The position numbers were made by a program, and so were the translations under genes. Under the pieces are notes generated by a model, which saw only the letters and a list, made by a program, of their open reading frames with translations, did not search any database and had not been told where the DNA came from. Of a stretch of 64,000 nucleotides of DNA, positions 8,974 to 17,859 are shown in pieces; positions within the stretch are counted from its first letter, which is position 1, and the number at the start of each line of letters is the position of its first letter. Origin of the DNA: Schauerella fraxinea (lineage in GTDB: Bacteria > Pseudomonadota > Gammaproteobacteria > Burkholderiales > Burkholderiaceae_B); NCBI GenBank assembly GCA_030849965.1, contig JAVDKL010000001.1:434001-498000 (forward strand), read 5' to 3'.

Positions 8974-9944
8974 GACACCTCTCCCAAGTGGAGACGTTCG
9001 GCGGTCGCGGTGTCGGCCCCGGATTCGACTGCCGGTTGGCGCTCGGTCTTGCGTTCGTCCGGAATACCGGCTTGCTGTTCAGCCACGTGCCGCGCGCAGT
9101 ATTCGGTATCCGAGCACACGAATCGGCGAGTGCCGCGATCGTCGAGAATGATCTCGTCCAGAAAGGTATCCTCCGAGCCGCACACATCGCAGCATTCGTC
9201 CCACTTTTCGATCGTGAACGGATGGTCCTCGAAATCCAGGCTTTTCACCGACGTATACGGCGGCACCGCATACACACGCTTTTCACGGCCGGCACCAAAC
9301 AGCATCAGCGCCGGACTGTGATCGAGCTTGGGATTGTCGAACTTCGGAATCGGCGAGGGCCGCATCATATAGCGCCCATTTACCATTACCGGATAGTCGT
9401 ACGTGGTGGCGATATGACCGTACTGGGCGATATCTTCATACAGGCGCACATGCATGCCGCCATATTCCGCCAGCGCGTGCATCGTGCGCGTTTCGGTCTC
9501 GCTGGGTTCCAGCCACCGCAGCGGTTCGGGGATCGGCACCTGATAGACCATGATCTGGCCTTCGCTCAACGGTGTTTCGGGAATGCGGTGACGCGTCTGA
9601 ATAATGCTGGCGGCGCGCGTCGATTCGGTCGTGGCCACACCCGTCACGCGGCCGAAGAATCGCCGGATGTTGACGGCATTGGTGGTGTCGTCCGATCCCT
9701 GGTCGATCACCTTGAGCACGTCGGTAGAACCGATAATGGCAGCGGTGACTTGTATGCCGCCCGTGCCCCAGCCATACGGCAGCGGCATCTCGCGGCTGCC
9801 GAAGGGGACCTGATAGCCGGGGATCGCCACGGCTTTCAGCAGGGCGCGGCGCAGCATCCGTTTGGTGGATTCGTCCAGATAGCCGAAGTTGTAGTGCGGA
9901 TCGCGTTCGACCGGCGCAGCCGGATTCGCGTGGGCGGCAGTCAC
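8970..9944 (-). CDS. phnJ: C-P lyase PhnJ (radical SAM)
   Basis: This is the radical S-adenosylmethionine enzyme that breaks the carbon-phosphorus bond of ribose 1-phosphonate 5-phosphate, releasing the alkane and the 1,2-cyclic phosphate. The unusual cluster motif C-x2-C-x21-C is at Cys 252, 255 and 277, and the catalytic thiyl cysteine follows six residues later at 283. This is exactly the spacing of E. coli PhnJ (241, 244, 266, 272) shifted by 11. It starts with GTG whose last bases form the phnI stop (GTGA), a coupled arrangement. Length is 324 residues. Confidence 0.96.
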   Translation of the reverse strand: MTAAHANPAAPVERDPHYNFGYLDESTKRMLRRALLKAVAIPGYQVPFGSREMPLPYGWGTGGIQVTAAIIGSTDVLKVIDQGSDDTTNAVNIRRFFGRVTGVATTESTRAASIIQTRHRIPETPLSEGQIMVYQVPIPEPLRWLEPSETETRTMHALAEYGGMHVRLYEDIAQYGHIATTYDYPVMVNGRYMMRPSPIPKFDNPKLDHSPALMLFGAGREKRVYAVPPYTSVKSLDFEDHPFTIEKWDECCDVCGSEDTFLDEIILDDRGTRRFVCSDTEYCARHVAEQQAGIPDERKTERQPAVESGADTATAERLHLGEVS

Positions 9945-11173
9945 GATGTGAGCTCCTGATCTTGGGTGGCGGCAGTAGGTGCGCCATTGCTGGCTGACGC
10001 GCAGTCCGCATCCGCGGCAGCGCGGCGTGTGCCGGCTACAGCGGCGTCGACGATGGGCATATCTGCTCCGGAAGCAGAAGCATCGGTCGCGGGGGAATCG
10101 ACACCGGCAGCGCGCTCGGTGCGCAATCGGCGCAGCAGTTCCAGACTGGCTTGAAAGTCGACGTAGTGCGGCAGTTTCAAGTGCTGCACAAACCCGGACG
10201 CTTCGACGTTATCGGTGTGATACAGCACGAACTCCTGATCGTTGGCCGGCGCATCGCCCGCTTCACCGAGCTCAGTTGCACGCATGGCGCGGTCGACCAA
10301 CGACATCGACATGGCACGCCGTTCGCCGTAGCCGAAGGCCAGGCCGTAGCCGCGCGTGAATTGCGGGCCAGCATCGGCGTTGCCGGCGAACTGGCTCACC
10401 ATCTGGCATTCCGTCACCTCGATCTCGCCCACCGTTACGGCAAATCCCAGCTCTTCCACGAAGAGCTCGACCTCGACACTGCCGTAGCGAATTTCTGCTG
10501 CAAACGGATGCGTGTTGCCATATCCGCGTTGCGTGGAGTAGCCCATGGCAAGCAAGAAGCCCTCGTCACCGCGCGCCAGATTCTGCAGGCGCGCATCGCG
10601 CCCGGCCGGCAGCGACAGCGGATCGCGCGTCAGGTCGAACGGCGCCGGATCGCCGGGCAATGGCACCTCGGCTTGCAGCAGCGCATCATGCTGCAGAATG
10701 TCGGTCACGCGGGGCATCGCGGCGGCCAACGGTTCGTCCGCCGGCGCCAGCGGCGTGGTGTGGCGGTTCGCTTCCAACGTGAAATCGAGCAAACGCTGCG
10801 TGTAGTCGTAAGTGGGTCCCAGGATCTGGCCGCCCGGCACGTCCTTGAAGGTTGCTGAAATTCGCCGCTCGATCGCCATCCGGGCGGTGTCGATCGGCAC
10901 GCTCGACCCCAGACGCGACAACGTGGTGCGATACGCGCGCAGCAGGAACACCGCTTCGATCAGATCGCCGGCGGCCTGCTTGATGGCGAGCGCGGCGAGA
11001 TGCGTGTCGTACAAGCCGCCTTCGGCCATCACGCGCGACACCGCCAACGGCATCTGCGCCTGAATCTGCGGCAAGGTGAGTTCGGGCAGCGCGGGGTCAC
11101 CGCGCCGATAATCGTCGAGCATGTCGTACGAATTGAGGATGGCGCGTTCGCCTCCTTTGACGGCCACATACAT
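9941..11173 (-). CDS. phnI: C-P lyase subunit PhnI
   Basis: This is the nucleosidase-like catalytic subunit that displaces adenine from ATP and, in the PhnGHIL reaction, forms the phosphonate-ribose bond. The 410-residue protein begins MYVAVKGGERAI, the conserved N terminus of the family, and has length close to the usual 350-380 plus a low-complexity Ala/Ser-rich tail of roughly 40 residues that looks strain-specific. Its ATG follows the phnH stop directly with no gap. Confidence 0.95.
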   Translation of the reverse strand: MYVAVKGGERAILNSYDMLDDYRRGDPALPELTLPQIQAQMPLAVSRVMAEGGLYDTHLAALAIKQAAGDLIEAVFLLRAYRTTLSRLGSSVPIDTARMAIERRISATFKDVPGGQILGPTYDYTQRLLDFTLEANRHTTPLAPADEPLAAAMPRVTDILQHDALLQAEVPLPGDPAPFDLTRDPLSLPAGRDARLQNLARGDEGFLLAMGYSTQRGYGNTHPFAAEIRYGSVEVELFVEELGFAVTVGEIEVTECQMVSQFAGNADAGPQFTRGYGLAFGYGERRAMSMSLVDRAMRATELGEAGDAPANDQEFVLYHTDNVEASGFVQHLKLPHYVDFQASLELLRRLRTERAAGVDSPATDASASGADMPIVDAAVAGTRRAAADADCASASNGAPTAATQDQELTS

Positions 11174-11833
11174 TCAAATCTCCTCGGCGTGGGTGGTGCG
11201 GGGCAGGGCGGCAAACTGCGCGGCATGAACGAACACCACATCAACACCCAACGGAAAACGATCGTGATTGCGCTGCCAGGCCGGCCAGAACCCACTGGGC
11301 ACGCCCGCGATGGCAACGGCGCGGGCGTTCAGAATGCCGGGGCCCGTCAAGCGCACGGTGGCGCCCGTCTGCAGATTCTCGACCTCGATCAACAGCGTGG
11401 CGGAGCGATCCGGGTAAGCGGGATCGCCGGGGTCGCAGGCAGTCAGTTCGGGTGCGGGATAGCCCGCGGGCACAACCACGAATCGGGCTTGCGCCGGGCT
11501 GGCGACCAATGGGCAGCCGCAGTGAAAACGCAAATACTGGCGCGCTTGTTCGGAGACGGCAGGCGGCAACCACACGGGCGTGTCGCTATCGGCAAGCGTG
11601 AGCAGCAGCGCGCTCATTGCCGGCGAGAAGGCATCGGGCCAGGCTTGTGGCATCGCGGCCTGCTGCACGGTGCCGGGCTCCGACAACGCTTTCAGTGCTG
11701 CCCGGAACGTTGTCTGCGCCTGCGCCACCGGATCGTCGAAGCCGGGCAAGATGTCTACGCCTGCGCGCGACGGGGGAATGGCGGCCGGCGGCTGCGCAGC
11801 GTGAAGACCGTTGGCGTGATGGGTCAGTGTCAT
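11174..11833 (-). CDS. phnH: C-P lyase subunit PhnH
   Basis: PhnH is a structural subunit of the C-P lyase core with a PLP-transferase-like fold lacking the cofactor. The 219-residue protein has the conserved PGFDDPVAQAQTTFRAALKA segment near residues 25-45. The start at MTLTHH is chosen since it leaves one base after the phnG stop; a longer frame reaching 11905 would run through phnG. It is the second gene of the operon. Confidence 0.93.
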   Translation of the reverse strand: MTLTHHANGLHAAQPPAAIPPSRAGVDILPGFDDPVAQAQTTFRAALKALSEPGTVQQAAMPQAWPDAFSPAMSALLLTLADSDTPVWLPPAVSEQARQYLRFHCGCPLVASPAQARFVVVPAGYPAPELTACDPGDPAYPDRSATLLIEVENLQTGATVRLTGPGILNARAVAIAGVPSGFWPAWQRNHDRFPLGVDVVFVHAAQFAALPRTTHAEEI

Positions 11834-11834
11834 G

Positions 11835-12332
11835 TCAATTCTCGCCTCGTACCAGCGTGAAAAAGTCCACCTTCGTTTGCGCGGCCACCCGCGAGCGATG
11901 CGCAAGCGCGGCCTGGCGGGCGCGGGTCAAGGGTTCGATTACCGTATCGATGATTCGTCCATGCCACTCAGGCGATTGCAAAAGCCCATCCAACATGGCC
12001 GCCTGCTCGGCATGCCGGGCATCGCGCCCTTGCACGTAGGCCATACCGATCACGCCGTCGTCGAGGGTGAGCGCGCAACGCGTCATCGTCATCTCGCCCA
12101 GGTTGAATTGTTCGCCGGTGCCACCGGCCCGTGCACGCACCATGGTCATGCCGGTCTGCGGCGCGCGCAGCCATTGGCGCGGCGGCAGCTCGCCCAGCGC
12201 GATGCAGGCGTCATTCAGGGCCTGTGGGCTGGCAAGCGCCAGCACTCGCATCCAGGCGCGACGCGCGTTCTCGGAAACAGGGGCCGTTGCAGATGCAGCA
12301 CGGTGCAGGGGGTCGGGAGATGCCTGGGTCAT
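11835..12332 (-). CDS. phnG: C-P lyase subunit PhnG
   Basis: PhnG is the first gene of the C-P lyase operon and partner of PhnH and PhnI in forming ribose-phosphonate. The 165-residue protein contains the conserved RPPQTG-like segment (here RAPQTGMTMVRARAGGTGEQF is the region near residues 56-76, with FNLGEM following). It faces phnF across a 146-bp promoter region that carries a promoter, a Pho-box-like site and a PhnF operator candidate. Confidence 0.92.
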   Translation of the reverse strand: MTQASPDPLHRAASATAPVSENARRAWMRVLALASPQALNDACIALGELPPRQWLRAPQTGMTMVRARAGGTGEQFNLGEMTMTRCALTLDDGVIGMAYVQGRDARHAEQAAMLDGLLQSPEWHGRIIDTVIEPLTRARQAALAHRSRVAAQTKVDFFTLVRGEN

Positions 12333-12347
12333 ATCGAAGCCTCTAAA

Positions 12348-12357
12348 CGTCTAGACG
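12348..12357 (-). promoter_or_regulatory. Candidate PhnF operator in the phnG promoter
   Basis: The perfect palindrome CGTCTAGACG lies just downstream of the phnG -10 element, where a bound repressor would block transcription. It fits the GTnTAnAC-type core seen for HutC-subfamily GntR regulators, to which PhnF belongs. Over a 24-base alignment with the site at 13251, 15 positions are identical, including TCTAGAC and the downstream AG-TGT. Binding itself is inferred. Confidence 0.6.
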
Positions 12358-12366
12358 AATAGATGT

Positions 12367-12395
12367 AGTATGCTCGTTCCAAAACCTGAGTTCAA
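12367..12395 (-). promoter_or_regulatory. Predicted sigma-70 promoter of phnGHIJKLM
   Basis: On the minus strand a -35 element TTGAAC (12390-12395) and a -10 element CATACT (12367-12372) are separated by exactly 17 bases. The start point would fall near 12360, directly on the PhnF operator candidate. This is a good but not perfect match to the sigma-70 consensus. Confidence 0.5.
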
Positions 12396-12404
12396 CACTG
12401 CAGC

Positions 12405-12422
12405 GTGAATTTTTGATGACAG
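12405..12422 (-). promoter_or_regulatory. Pho-box-like site upstream of phnG
   Basis: Read on the minus strand, a perfect CTGTCAT half-site is followed after four bases by a weaker second half (AATTCAC). It lies about 10 bases upstream of the predicted -35 element, where PhoB normally activates. Only one half is a good match, so PhoB control is plausible but unproven. Confidence 0.35.
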
Positions 12423-12478
12423 CACCCATCCGACATGCGGGGTGGGATCAGGCACAATCTCCTCATTGAAGACACATC

Positions 12479-13222
12479 ATGATCGCGGGACGTATGGATA
12501 TTGTCGAAAGAGGGTCGGGCATCGCGGTATGGCGGCAGATCGGCGAATCGCTGGCGCAAGACATTCGCAGCAAGCTGTACGGCGCCGGTGAACGTCTTCC
12601 GCCGGAATCGGAACTGGCCACTAAATTTTCAGTCAACCGGCACACGATCCGGCGTGCGATGGGCGTGCTGGAACAGGACGGCCTCGTGCGTATCGAGCAG
12701 GGGCGCGGCACGTTCGTCCAGGAGCACGCGATCGATTACGCCATCGGCAAACGCACCCGCTTCTCGGAAAACCTTCGGCATCAAGGCCTGGAAGGGCACG
12801 TCGAGGTGCTTGGCAGCCAGGTGCTGCGCGCCGCCGACATCGCGCGTCATCTGGGCCTCGCACGCACTGCGCCGGTACTGCGGGTGCAGTTGATCGGCCG
12901 CGCCGAAAACAAGACGATGAACGTCTCGGAGCATTACTTCGATCAGACGCGATTTGCGGATCTGCCGGAGAAACTGACCGCATCGCGCTCGCTGTCCAAA
13001 GCCTATGTGCAATTCGGCATCGGCGATTACACGCGCAAGTGGTCGCGCATTACCGCCACGCTGCCCGAACCGGATGTAGCGCGGATGCTAGGGCAGCCCA
13101 AAACCCGCCCGATCCTGCAAGTCGAGGCGCTCAACGTGGATGCGGAAGGCTCGCCGCTGCAGTACAGCCTCACCCGCTTCGCCGGCGATTGGGTGCAGCT
13201 CACCGTGAGTGACGACAGCTGA
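12479..13222 (+). CDS. phnF: GntR-family (HutC subfamily) regulator PhnF
   Basis: This 247-residue regulator has an N-terminal winged helix-turn-helix (GERLPPESELATKFSVNRHT region, residues 40-60) and a C-terminal UTRA ligand-binding domain (from about residue 95). Position between divergent phn operons and the HutC-type fold identify it as PhnF, expected to repress phn genes and respond to a phosphonate or phosphate intermediate. ATG at 12479 is used; another ATG follows at 12494. Two similar operator candidates flank the gene, one before phnG and one before the second phnM. Confidence 0.88.
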   Translation: MIAGRMDIVERGSGIAVWRQIGESLAQDIRSKLYGAGERLPPESELATKFSVNRHTIRRAMGVLEQDGLVRIEQGRGTFVQEHAIDYAIGKRTRFSENLRHQGLEGHVEVLGSQVLRAADIARHLGLARTAPVLRVQLIGRAENKTMNVSEHYFDQTRFADLPEKLTASRSLSKAYVQFGIGDYTRKWSRITATLPEPDVARMLGQPKTRPILQVEALNVDAEGSPLQYSLTRFAGDWVQLTVSDDS

Positions 13223-13250
13223 GGGAAGGGATGAAACCTTGGTTCCAATC

Positions 13251-13274
13251 ATCTAGACATCCAGTTGTCACACT
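13251..13274 (+). promoter_or_regulatory. Second candidate PhnF operator, upstream of phnM2
   Basis: ATCTAGACAT with downstream CCAGTTGTCAC sits between phnF and the second phnM. It shares 15 of 24 aligned bases with the operator candidate in front of phnG. A 5/6 match to a -35 box (TTGTCA, 13265-13270) overlaps it, but I could not find a matching -10 box. Confidence 0.5.
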
Positions 13275-13294
13275 GTGCTTTTAGGATTTCGGTC

Positions 13295-14590
13295 ATGACC
13301 TCATCCTCGATTACCGATCCCCACCGCCGTCTTGCCGGCATCCACGGCCGACGCCTCTTGACGCCTGATGGATTGACGCCAGGCCAGTTGCGATTCGAAG
13401 GCGCGTACATCGCAGCGTTTGAAACCCGCACAGACGCGGCGTCAGACACCATGCTCGATGCCGGCGATCTGCTGGTGCTTCCTGGGATCGTCGATCTGCA
13501 TGGCGACGCGTTCGAACGCACGGTGATGCCGCGCCCCGGCGTGACGTTTCCGTACGCCAATGCGCTGCACGAGGTCGACCGGCAGTTGCTGGCCAACGGC
13601 ATCACGACCGAGTTTCACGGCGTGACCCTCTCGTGGGAAGGCGGGCTGCGCGGCGAGGCCTATGCCGAGCGCATGTTCGACGCCTTGCTCGCGGCCGAGC
13701 ACACGCTGGGCGCGCATCACTATGTGCATCTGCGCTTTGAAACCCATCATCTGGCGGGGGTAGAACGCGCCATCGAATGGATTGCGGCGGGCCGGGTGCG
13801 TTTTCTGGCGCTCAACGATCACCTGCCCAGCATGGTTCGGCGCTTGGGCGATGCACGCAAGCTGCTGCAGTACGCAGAACGCGCCGAGTGCGACATCGAT
13901 GCCTACGAAGCGCGCATTCGCCGCGCGCAGGAGGGCAGTGCAGACGTGCCCGCGGCCATGCGCCGGATGACCGCTGCGGCCCGCGAGCACGGGCTGCACA
14001 TCGCCTCGCACGACGATCCCGACGATGCCGTGCGTCACTATCATCACGATATGGGCTGCCACGTGGCGGAGTTTCCGCTCACGGAGGCGGTCGCGCGCAC
14101 GGCGCATGCACAAGGCGATGTGACGGTGTTCGGCGCGCCCAATGTGGTGCGCGGTCGCAGTCACACCACGGCACCCAACGCAACGGCCATGATTCGCGCC
14201 GGCCTGTGCGACATCCTCACCTCCGATTACTACTATCCAGCGCCGTTGTTGGCGGCGCTGCAGTTGGCACAGCAGCACGTCTTGCCGCTGGCACAAGCGT
14301 GGGCGCTGGTGTCAGCGCACCCGGCACAGGCGGCTGGCCTCACCGACCGCGGGCATCTTGCGCCCGGGGCACTGGCTGACGTGATTCTGGTCGACGACAG
14401 TGTGCCCGGCATGCCGCGCGTATGCGCGACCATCGTCAACGGCTGCTTGCACTACGCGAGCCGGCCGTGGCCGATGATGTCTGCAAGCAAGGCCGTCATC
14501 GCCCCGTCGGGCGCGACTGCCGAAACGGGCGCAGCAACGGCAACGACGACAGCGCCCGTTTCCGCCGCGCACACGTTGACGCCGGCATGA
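13295..14590 (+). CDS. phnM: Second PhnM-like amidohydrolase
   Basis: This 431-residue amidohydrolase-superfamily protein is related to PhnM but clearly diverged from the copy at 6240. It keeps the PhnM pattern: LVLPGIVDLHGDAFER for the first metal motif, HIASHDDPDD in the middle, and ILTSDYYYPA late. The N-terminal beta-sandwich is also present. AGGA lies about 9 bases before the ATG. Its stop overlaps the start of the DUF1045 gene (ATGA). Because the canonical operon already has phnM, this copy may act on a different ribose-phosphonate or phosphite ester, or be regulated separately. The C-terminal 30 residues are Ala/Thr-rich and look non-essential. Confidence 0.85.
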   Translation: MTSSSITDPHRRLAGIHGRRLLTPDGLTPGQLRFEGAYIAAFETRTDAASDTMLDAGDLLVLPGIVDLHGDAFERTVMPRPGVTFPYANALHEVDRQLLANGITTEFHGVTLSWEGGLRGEAYAERMFDALLAAEHTLGAHHYVHLRFETHHLAGVERAIEWIAAGRVRFLALNDHLPSMVRRLGDARKLLQYAERAECDIDAYEARIRRAQEGSADVPAAMRRMTAAAREHGLHIASHDDPDDAVRHYHHDMGCHVAEFPLTEAVARTAHAQGDVTVFGAPNVVRGRSHTTAPNATAMIRAGLCDILTSDYYYPAPLLAALQLAQQHVLPLAQAWALVSAHPAQAAGLTDRGHLAPGALADVILVDDSVPGMPRVCATIVNGCLHYASRPWPMMSASKAVIAPSGATAETGAATATTTAPVSAAHTLTPA

Positions 14591-15342
14591 CGCACCCGAC
14601 CGCCTATCGATACGCCGTTTATTTTCGGCCGCCCGAGCCCTGGGGCCAGATCGGCCGTGAGTGGCTCGGACGCTGCGAGTTCACCGGCGCCACGATTGCC
14701 CGCGGTGACAACGCGCCCGACAGGCTCGACGACTGGACCGGCGCGCCACGCCGCTACGGCTTGCATGCCACGCTCAAAGCGCCGTTTCGTTTGCGTGATG
14801 GCGCCTTGCCCATCGATGTCGACCGTGCCATGCGCGCGCTGGTTGCACAACGCGATCCCTTTGATATCAACATTGCCGTTACCCGCTTGCGTCGCTTTCT
14901 GGCGTGGTGCATTCATGCCGATGCGGCGGGCGAGTCGGCTATGAATCGTTTGGCCGGAGATGCCGTTGCAGCGCTCGACCCGCTACGCGCCCCGATCGGC
15001 GATGAAGAGCGGGCGCGGCGTTTGGCGACCGGGCTCTCAGCGCCCGAACTCGCCATGCTGGCGCGCTGGGGCTATCCCTACGCTTTCGACACGTTCAAGT
15101 TTCATATCTCCCTCACGGGCCATATCGATACCGCCGAGCTCGACGATGCAGAACGACGATTGGTGTCGTTGACCTTGCCCATCGCCAACCTGCGCATGCC
15201 CGTGCAGGCGCTCGCCGTGTACGTGCAGCCTGAGCCGGGCACGGCTTTCGTCGTGGCGCGCGAGTACGATTTTTCGGGCGTCACGCGCGACGGCGCGGGC
15301 CATGCCTACCTGCCATCCACGGCCAGCGTGACGGCGCCATGA
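14587..15342 (+). CDS. DUF1045 phosphonate-operon protein, 2H phosphoesterase fold
   Basis: This 251-residue protein belongs to the family found only in phosphonate operons (DUF1045). It has the paired motifs of 2H phosphoesterases: HATL near residue 60 and HISLT near residue 176. Such enzymes open cyclic phosphates. The C-P lyase pathway makes 5-phosphoribosyl 1,2-cyclic phosphate, normally opened by PhnP, and no PhnP is present in this locus. I infer that this protein fills that role. It overlaps the genes on both sides by four bases, so it is coupled to the second phnM and phnN. The family assignment is from motifs; the function is inferred. Confidence 0.75.
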   Translation: MTHPTAYRYAVYFRPPEPWGQIGREWLGRCEFTGATIARGDNAPDRLDDWTGAPRRYGLHATLKAPFRLRDGALPIDVDRAMRALVAQRDPFDINIAVTRLRRFLAWCIHADAAGESAMNRLAGDAVAALDPLRAPIGDEERARRLATGLSAPELAMLARWGYPYAFDTFKFHISLTGHIDTAELDDAERRLVSLTLPIANLRMPVQALAVYVQPEPGTAFVVAREYDFSGVTRDGAGHAYLPSTASVTAP

Positions 15343-15953
15343 TGGCGCCTGCACCGGTGCCGGCGATTGCCCCAGGGGGAGCAAGCGCGCGCGTTCCAGA
15401 AGGGCGCCTCGTGTATCTGATGGGCGCATCCGGCAGCGGCAAGGACACCATCCTGCGCGGTGTGCGGGCGTCGCTGACCAACGAGGACGGCGTAAAGGTG
15501 GCCACCCGCTTCATCACACGCGCGCCTTCTGCCGACGAACCCTCGATCGAGCTCTCCATCGACGCGTTTGCGCGGTTGCGGGAGCAGGGCGCGTTTGCGC
15601 TGTGCTGGGAAGGCCATGGTTTGGGCTACGGGATCGGCACCGAGATCGACGCCTGGCTCGCCCGCGGCAATACCGTCATCGTCAATGGTTCGCGCCACTA
15701 TGTGGCCGCAGCCTATGCACGCTATCCCAAGATGCTTGCGGTTGAAATCGCCGTCGATCCCGAGGTGCTGCGCGCCCGACTTAATGCGCGCGGGCGCGAG
15801 TCGTCAGCGGCGATCGCGCAGCGCCTGACGCGTGCCTCAGCGCCATACGATCGCCCGCAAGGGTTATGCGTTGCTACATTGGACAACAACGGACCGGCCG
15901 GTCGTGCCGCGAGCGCGCTGTTGCAGCTTGCTCGCGATGCGCGCGGCGCGTAG
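15339..15953 (+). CDS. phnN: Ribose 1,5-bisphosphate phosphokinase PhnN
   Basis: PhnN phosphorylates ribose 1,5-bisphosphate to PRPP, the last step that returns the ribose of the C-P lyase pathway to metabolism. The 204-residue protein has a P-loop GASGSGKD near residue 29 and a guanylate-kinase-like fold, with the usual length. ATG at 15339 overlaps the upstream stop; an adjacent ATG at 15342 is equally possible. It is the last gene of the phnF-phnM2-DUF1045-phnN unit. A degenerate short repeat starts at its stop codon. Confidence 0.92.
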   Translation: MMAPAPVPAIAPGGASARVPEGRLVYLMGASGSGKDTILRGVRASLTNEDGVKVATRFITRAPSADEPSIELSIDAFARLREQGAFALCWEGHGLGYGIGTEIDAWLARGNTVIVNGSRHYVAAAYARYPKMLAVEIAVDPEVLRARLNARGRESSAAIAQRLTRASAPYDRPQGLCVATLDNNGPAGRAASALLQLARDARGA

Positions 15954-16015
15954 GACGTAGGGCTCAGGACTTGGTCCATGAGGCATGAGACGTGGGGCAT
16001 AGGGCACCCACGGCA
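15949..16015 (+). repeat. Degenerate 7-8 bp repeat starting at the phnN stop codon
   Basis: After the phnN TAG the sequence is a run of related short blocks: TAGGAC, TAGGGC, CAGGAC, CATGAGG, CATGAGAC, GTGGGGC, ATAGGGC. The first block contains the stop codon itself. It is more degenerate than the arrays at 22666, 30374, 31718 and 34808 and is the weakest of the set. Confidence 0.45.
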
Positions 16016-16021
16016 TCACCT

Positions 16022-16819
16022 TTAGATAAACGCGCGGCGAATACGCGACGACAGCATGTCGATCAGCGTCACGAACACCACGATGATGATCATCACGGCG
16101 CAGGTTTGCGCATACTGGAAGCTGCGCATGATGTCCCATAGCACCATGCCGATGCCGCCTGCGCCCACGATGCCCACCACCGATGCCGAACGCACATTGG
16201 ACTCGAAGCGGTAAAGCGCATACGAAATCCACAACGGCATCACCTGCGGAATCACGCCGTAGACGATTTCTTCCAGTGCATTGGCGCCAGTGGCGCGCAC
16301 GCCTTCGACGGGACGCGGATCGATGGCTTCGACCGCTTCCGAAAACAATTTCGCCAGCACGCCCGTGGTATGGATCCATAAGGCGAGCACGCCGGCAAAC
16401 GGGCCCAAGCCCACCGCCACGATAAAGAGCATCGCGAAAACGATTTCGTTGATCGCACGGCAAGCGTCCATCAAGCGGCGGGTGGGTACATATACCCAGG
16501 CCGGCACGATGTTCGACGAACTCAGCAAGCTCATCGGCACCGCAACCACCACGGCCAGGAAGGTGCCCCACACCGCGATCTGAACCGTAATGAGCATCTC
16601 GCTCAAGTACATGCGCCAGTCGCGGAAATTGGGGGGGAAGAAGTCAGCCGCATACGTTGCCATGTTGCCGGCATCCCGCCAGAGATCGAACGGCCGCATA
16701 TCGGCACCGTTCCAGGATCCCAACAGGATCGCCAGCACGGTGGCCCATGCGATCATCGTCGCGAGCGACATGCGCGGTGGGCGCGCGTTCGGGGTGCCAG
16801 CAGCCACGGCAACGTTCAT
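16022..16819 (-). CDS. phnE: Phosphonate ABC transporter permease PhnE
   Basis: This inner-membrane permease of the phosphonate importer has 265 residues and about six membrane helices. The cytoplasmic EAA loop that contacts PhnC is seen as [21 protein letters not shown] near residue 175, read in two adjoining parts. The ATG at 16819 is preferred to a GTG at 16828, because AGAGG almost touches the GTG. It is the last gene of phnCDE; only one phnE copy is present, whereas some genomes have two. Confidence 0.92.
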   Translation of the reverse strand: MNVAVAAGTPNARPPRMSLATMIAWATVLAILLGSWNGADMRPFDLWRDAGNMATYAADFFPPNFRDWRMYLSEMLITVQIAVWGTFLAVVVAVPMSLLSSSNIVPAWVYVPTRRLMDACRAINEIVFAMLFIVAVGLGPFAGVLALWIHTTGVLAKLFSEAVEAIDPRPVEGVRATGANALEEIVYGVIPQVMPLWISYALYRFESNVRSASVVGIVGAGGIGMVLWDIMRSFQYAQTCAVMIIIVVFVTLIDMLSSRIRRAFI

Positions 16820-16833
16820 AGCGGTCACGCCTC

Positions 16834-17814
16834 TTAGTTGGTCTTCACGGGCTGCGCCAACGCGGCCAGCTTGTTGTCGATCTCAGCCATCTTCTTGGCA
16901 CGATCCTCGGTGCTCATCGTGCCGTCGGCTTCGATCTTGGCCTTTTCGCGCGCCAGATCGATCTGACGAATCGGCACCAACTGTGTGTTGTCCGACGCGC
17001 GGAAGCCGCGATAGGTCAACGCCTTCAGATTGGCTTGCTCGGTAGCTGCATTGGGGCCTTTGCCGTAGTTCAGGAAAAAGTCGCGGATCTTCGCCTGCAG
17101 TGCAGGGTCCAGATCCTTGCGCCACACCATCGGATCGGCCGGAATCAACGGCGACTTCCACAACACACGCACGCTGTCGTTGGCATCCTTGCCCGTATTG
17201 ATGCGATAACGTTCCAGGGCTTCGGTATTGTTGACGGCCACATCGACCTGCTTATTGATGACCGACATCAAATTGGTTTCGTGATTGCTTGCACGGTTGG
17301 TCTTGAACAAGGTTTTCGGATCCACGCGACGCTCGCCCCACAGGTAATAACCCGGCACTGCGGTACCCGAGGTCGAATTGGGATCGCCGGCGCCGAAATT
17401 GAGCGACTTGCCGCGTGCAATCACGTCGTCGACCGACTTCAGATCGCTGTCTTTATTGACGATCAATACCGACCAATAACCGGGATTGCCATCCTTATCG
17501 ATGACGGAAGCGAACACTTCACCACCGGCACGGTCGACAGCTTCAATGGCCGACTTGTTGCCATACCAGGCCACCTGAACTTTATTGAAACGCATCCCTT
17601 CGATGATCCCGGCATAGTCCGAGGCGAAGAACGGTTTGACGGGCACACCAAGCACACGGCTCAGATCGTCGATCACCGGTTGCCATCCCGTCTTCAAATT
17701 GGAAGACGACTCGGTCGAGATAATGCCGAAATTGATCGTCTTGGCATCCTGCGCGTAGGCAGGGGCGGCAAACGCGGTGGCGGCGATCAGGGCGCAAAAG
17801 GTTCTGCGAAGCAT
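16834..17814 (-). CDS. phnD: Phosphonate ABC transporter substrate-binding protein PhnD
   Basis: This is the periplasmic phosphonate-binding protein. The 326-residue protein has an N-terminal signal peptide ([15 protein letters not shown], cut after AYAQ) and strong family segments: [57 protein letters not shown] and NNTEAL. These match E. coli PhnD closely. GGAG lies 6 bases before the ATG at 17814. It is separated from phnC by a strong hairpin (17860-17887), which may set its level relative to the ATPase. Confidence 0.95.
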   Translation of the reverse strand: MLRRTFCALIAATAFAAPAYAQDAKTINFGIISTESSSNLKTGWQPVIDDLSRVLGVPVKPFFASDYAGIIEGMRFNKVQVAWYGNKSAIEAVDRAGGEVFASVIDKDGNPGYWSVLIVNKDSDLKSVDDVIARGKSLNFGAGDPNSTSGTAVPGYYLWGERRVDPKTLFKTNRASNHETNLMSVINKQVDVAVNNTEALERYRINTGKDANDSVRVLWKSPLIPADPMVWRKDLDPALQAKIRDFFLNYGKGPNAATEQANLKALTYRGFRASDNTQLVPIRQIDLAREKAKIEADGTMSTEDRAKKMAEIDNKLAALAQPVKTN

Positions 17815-17859
17815 GACGAACTCCGTAAACAAGCAGTGGGGCGGAAGGGAAAATGACGC

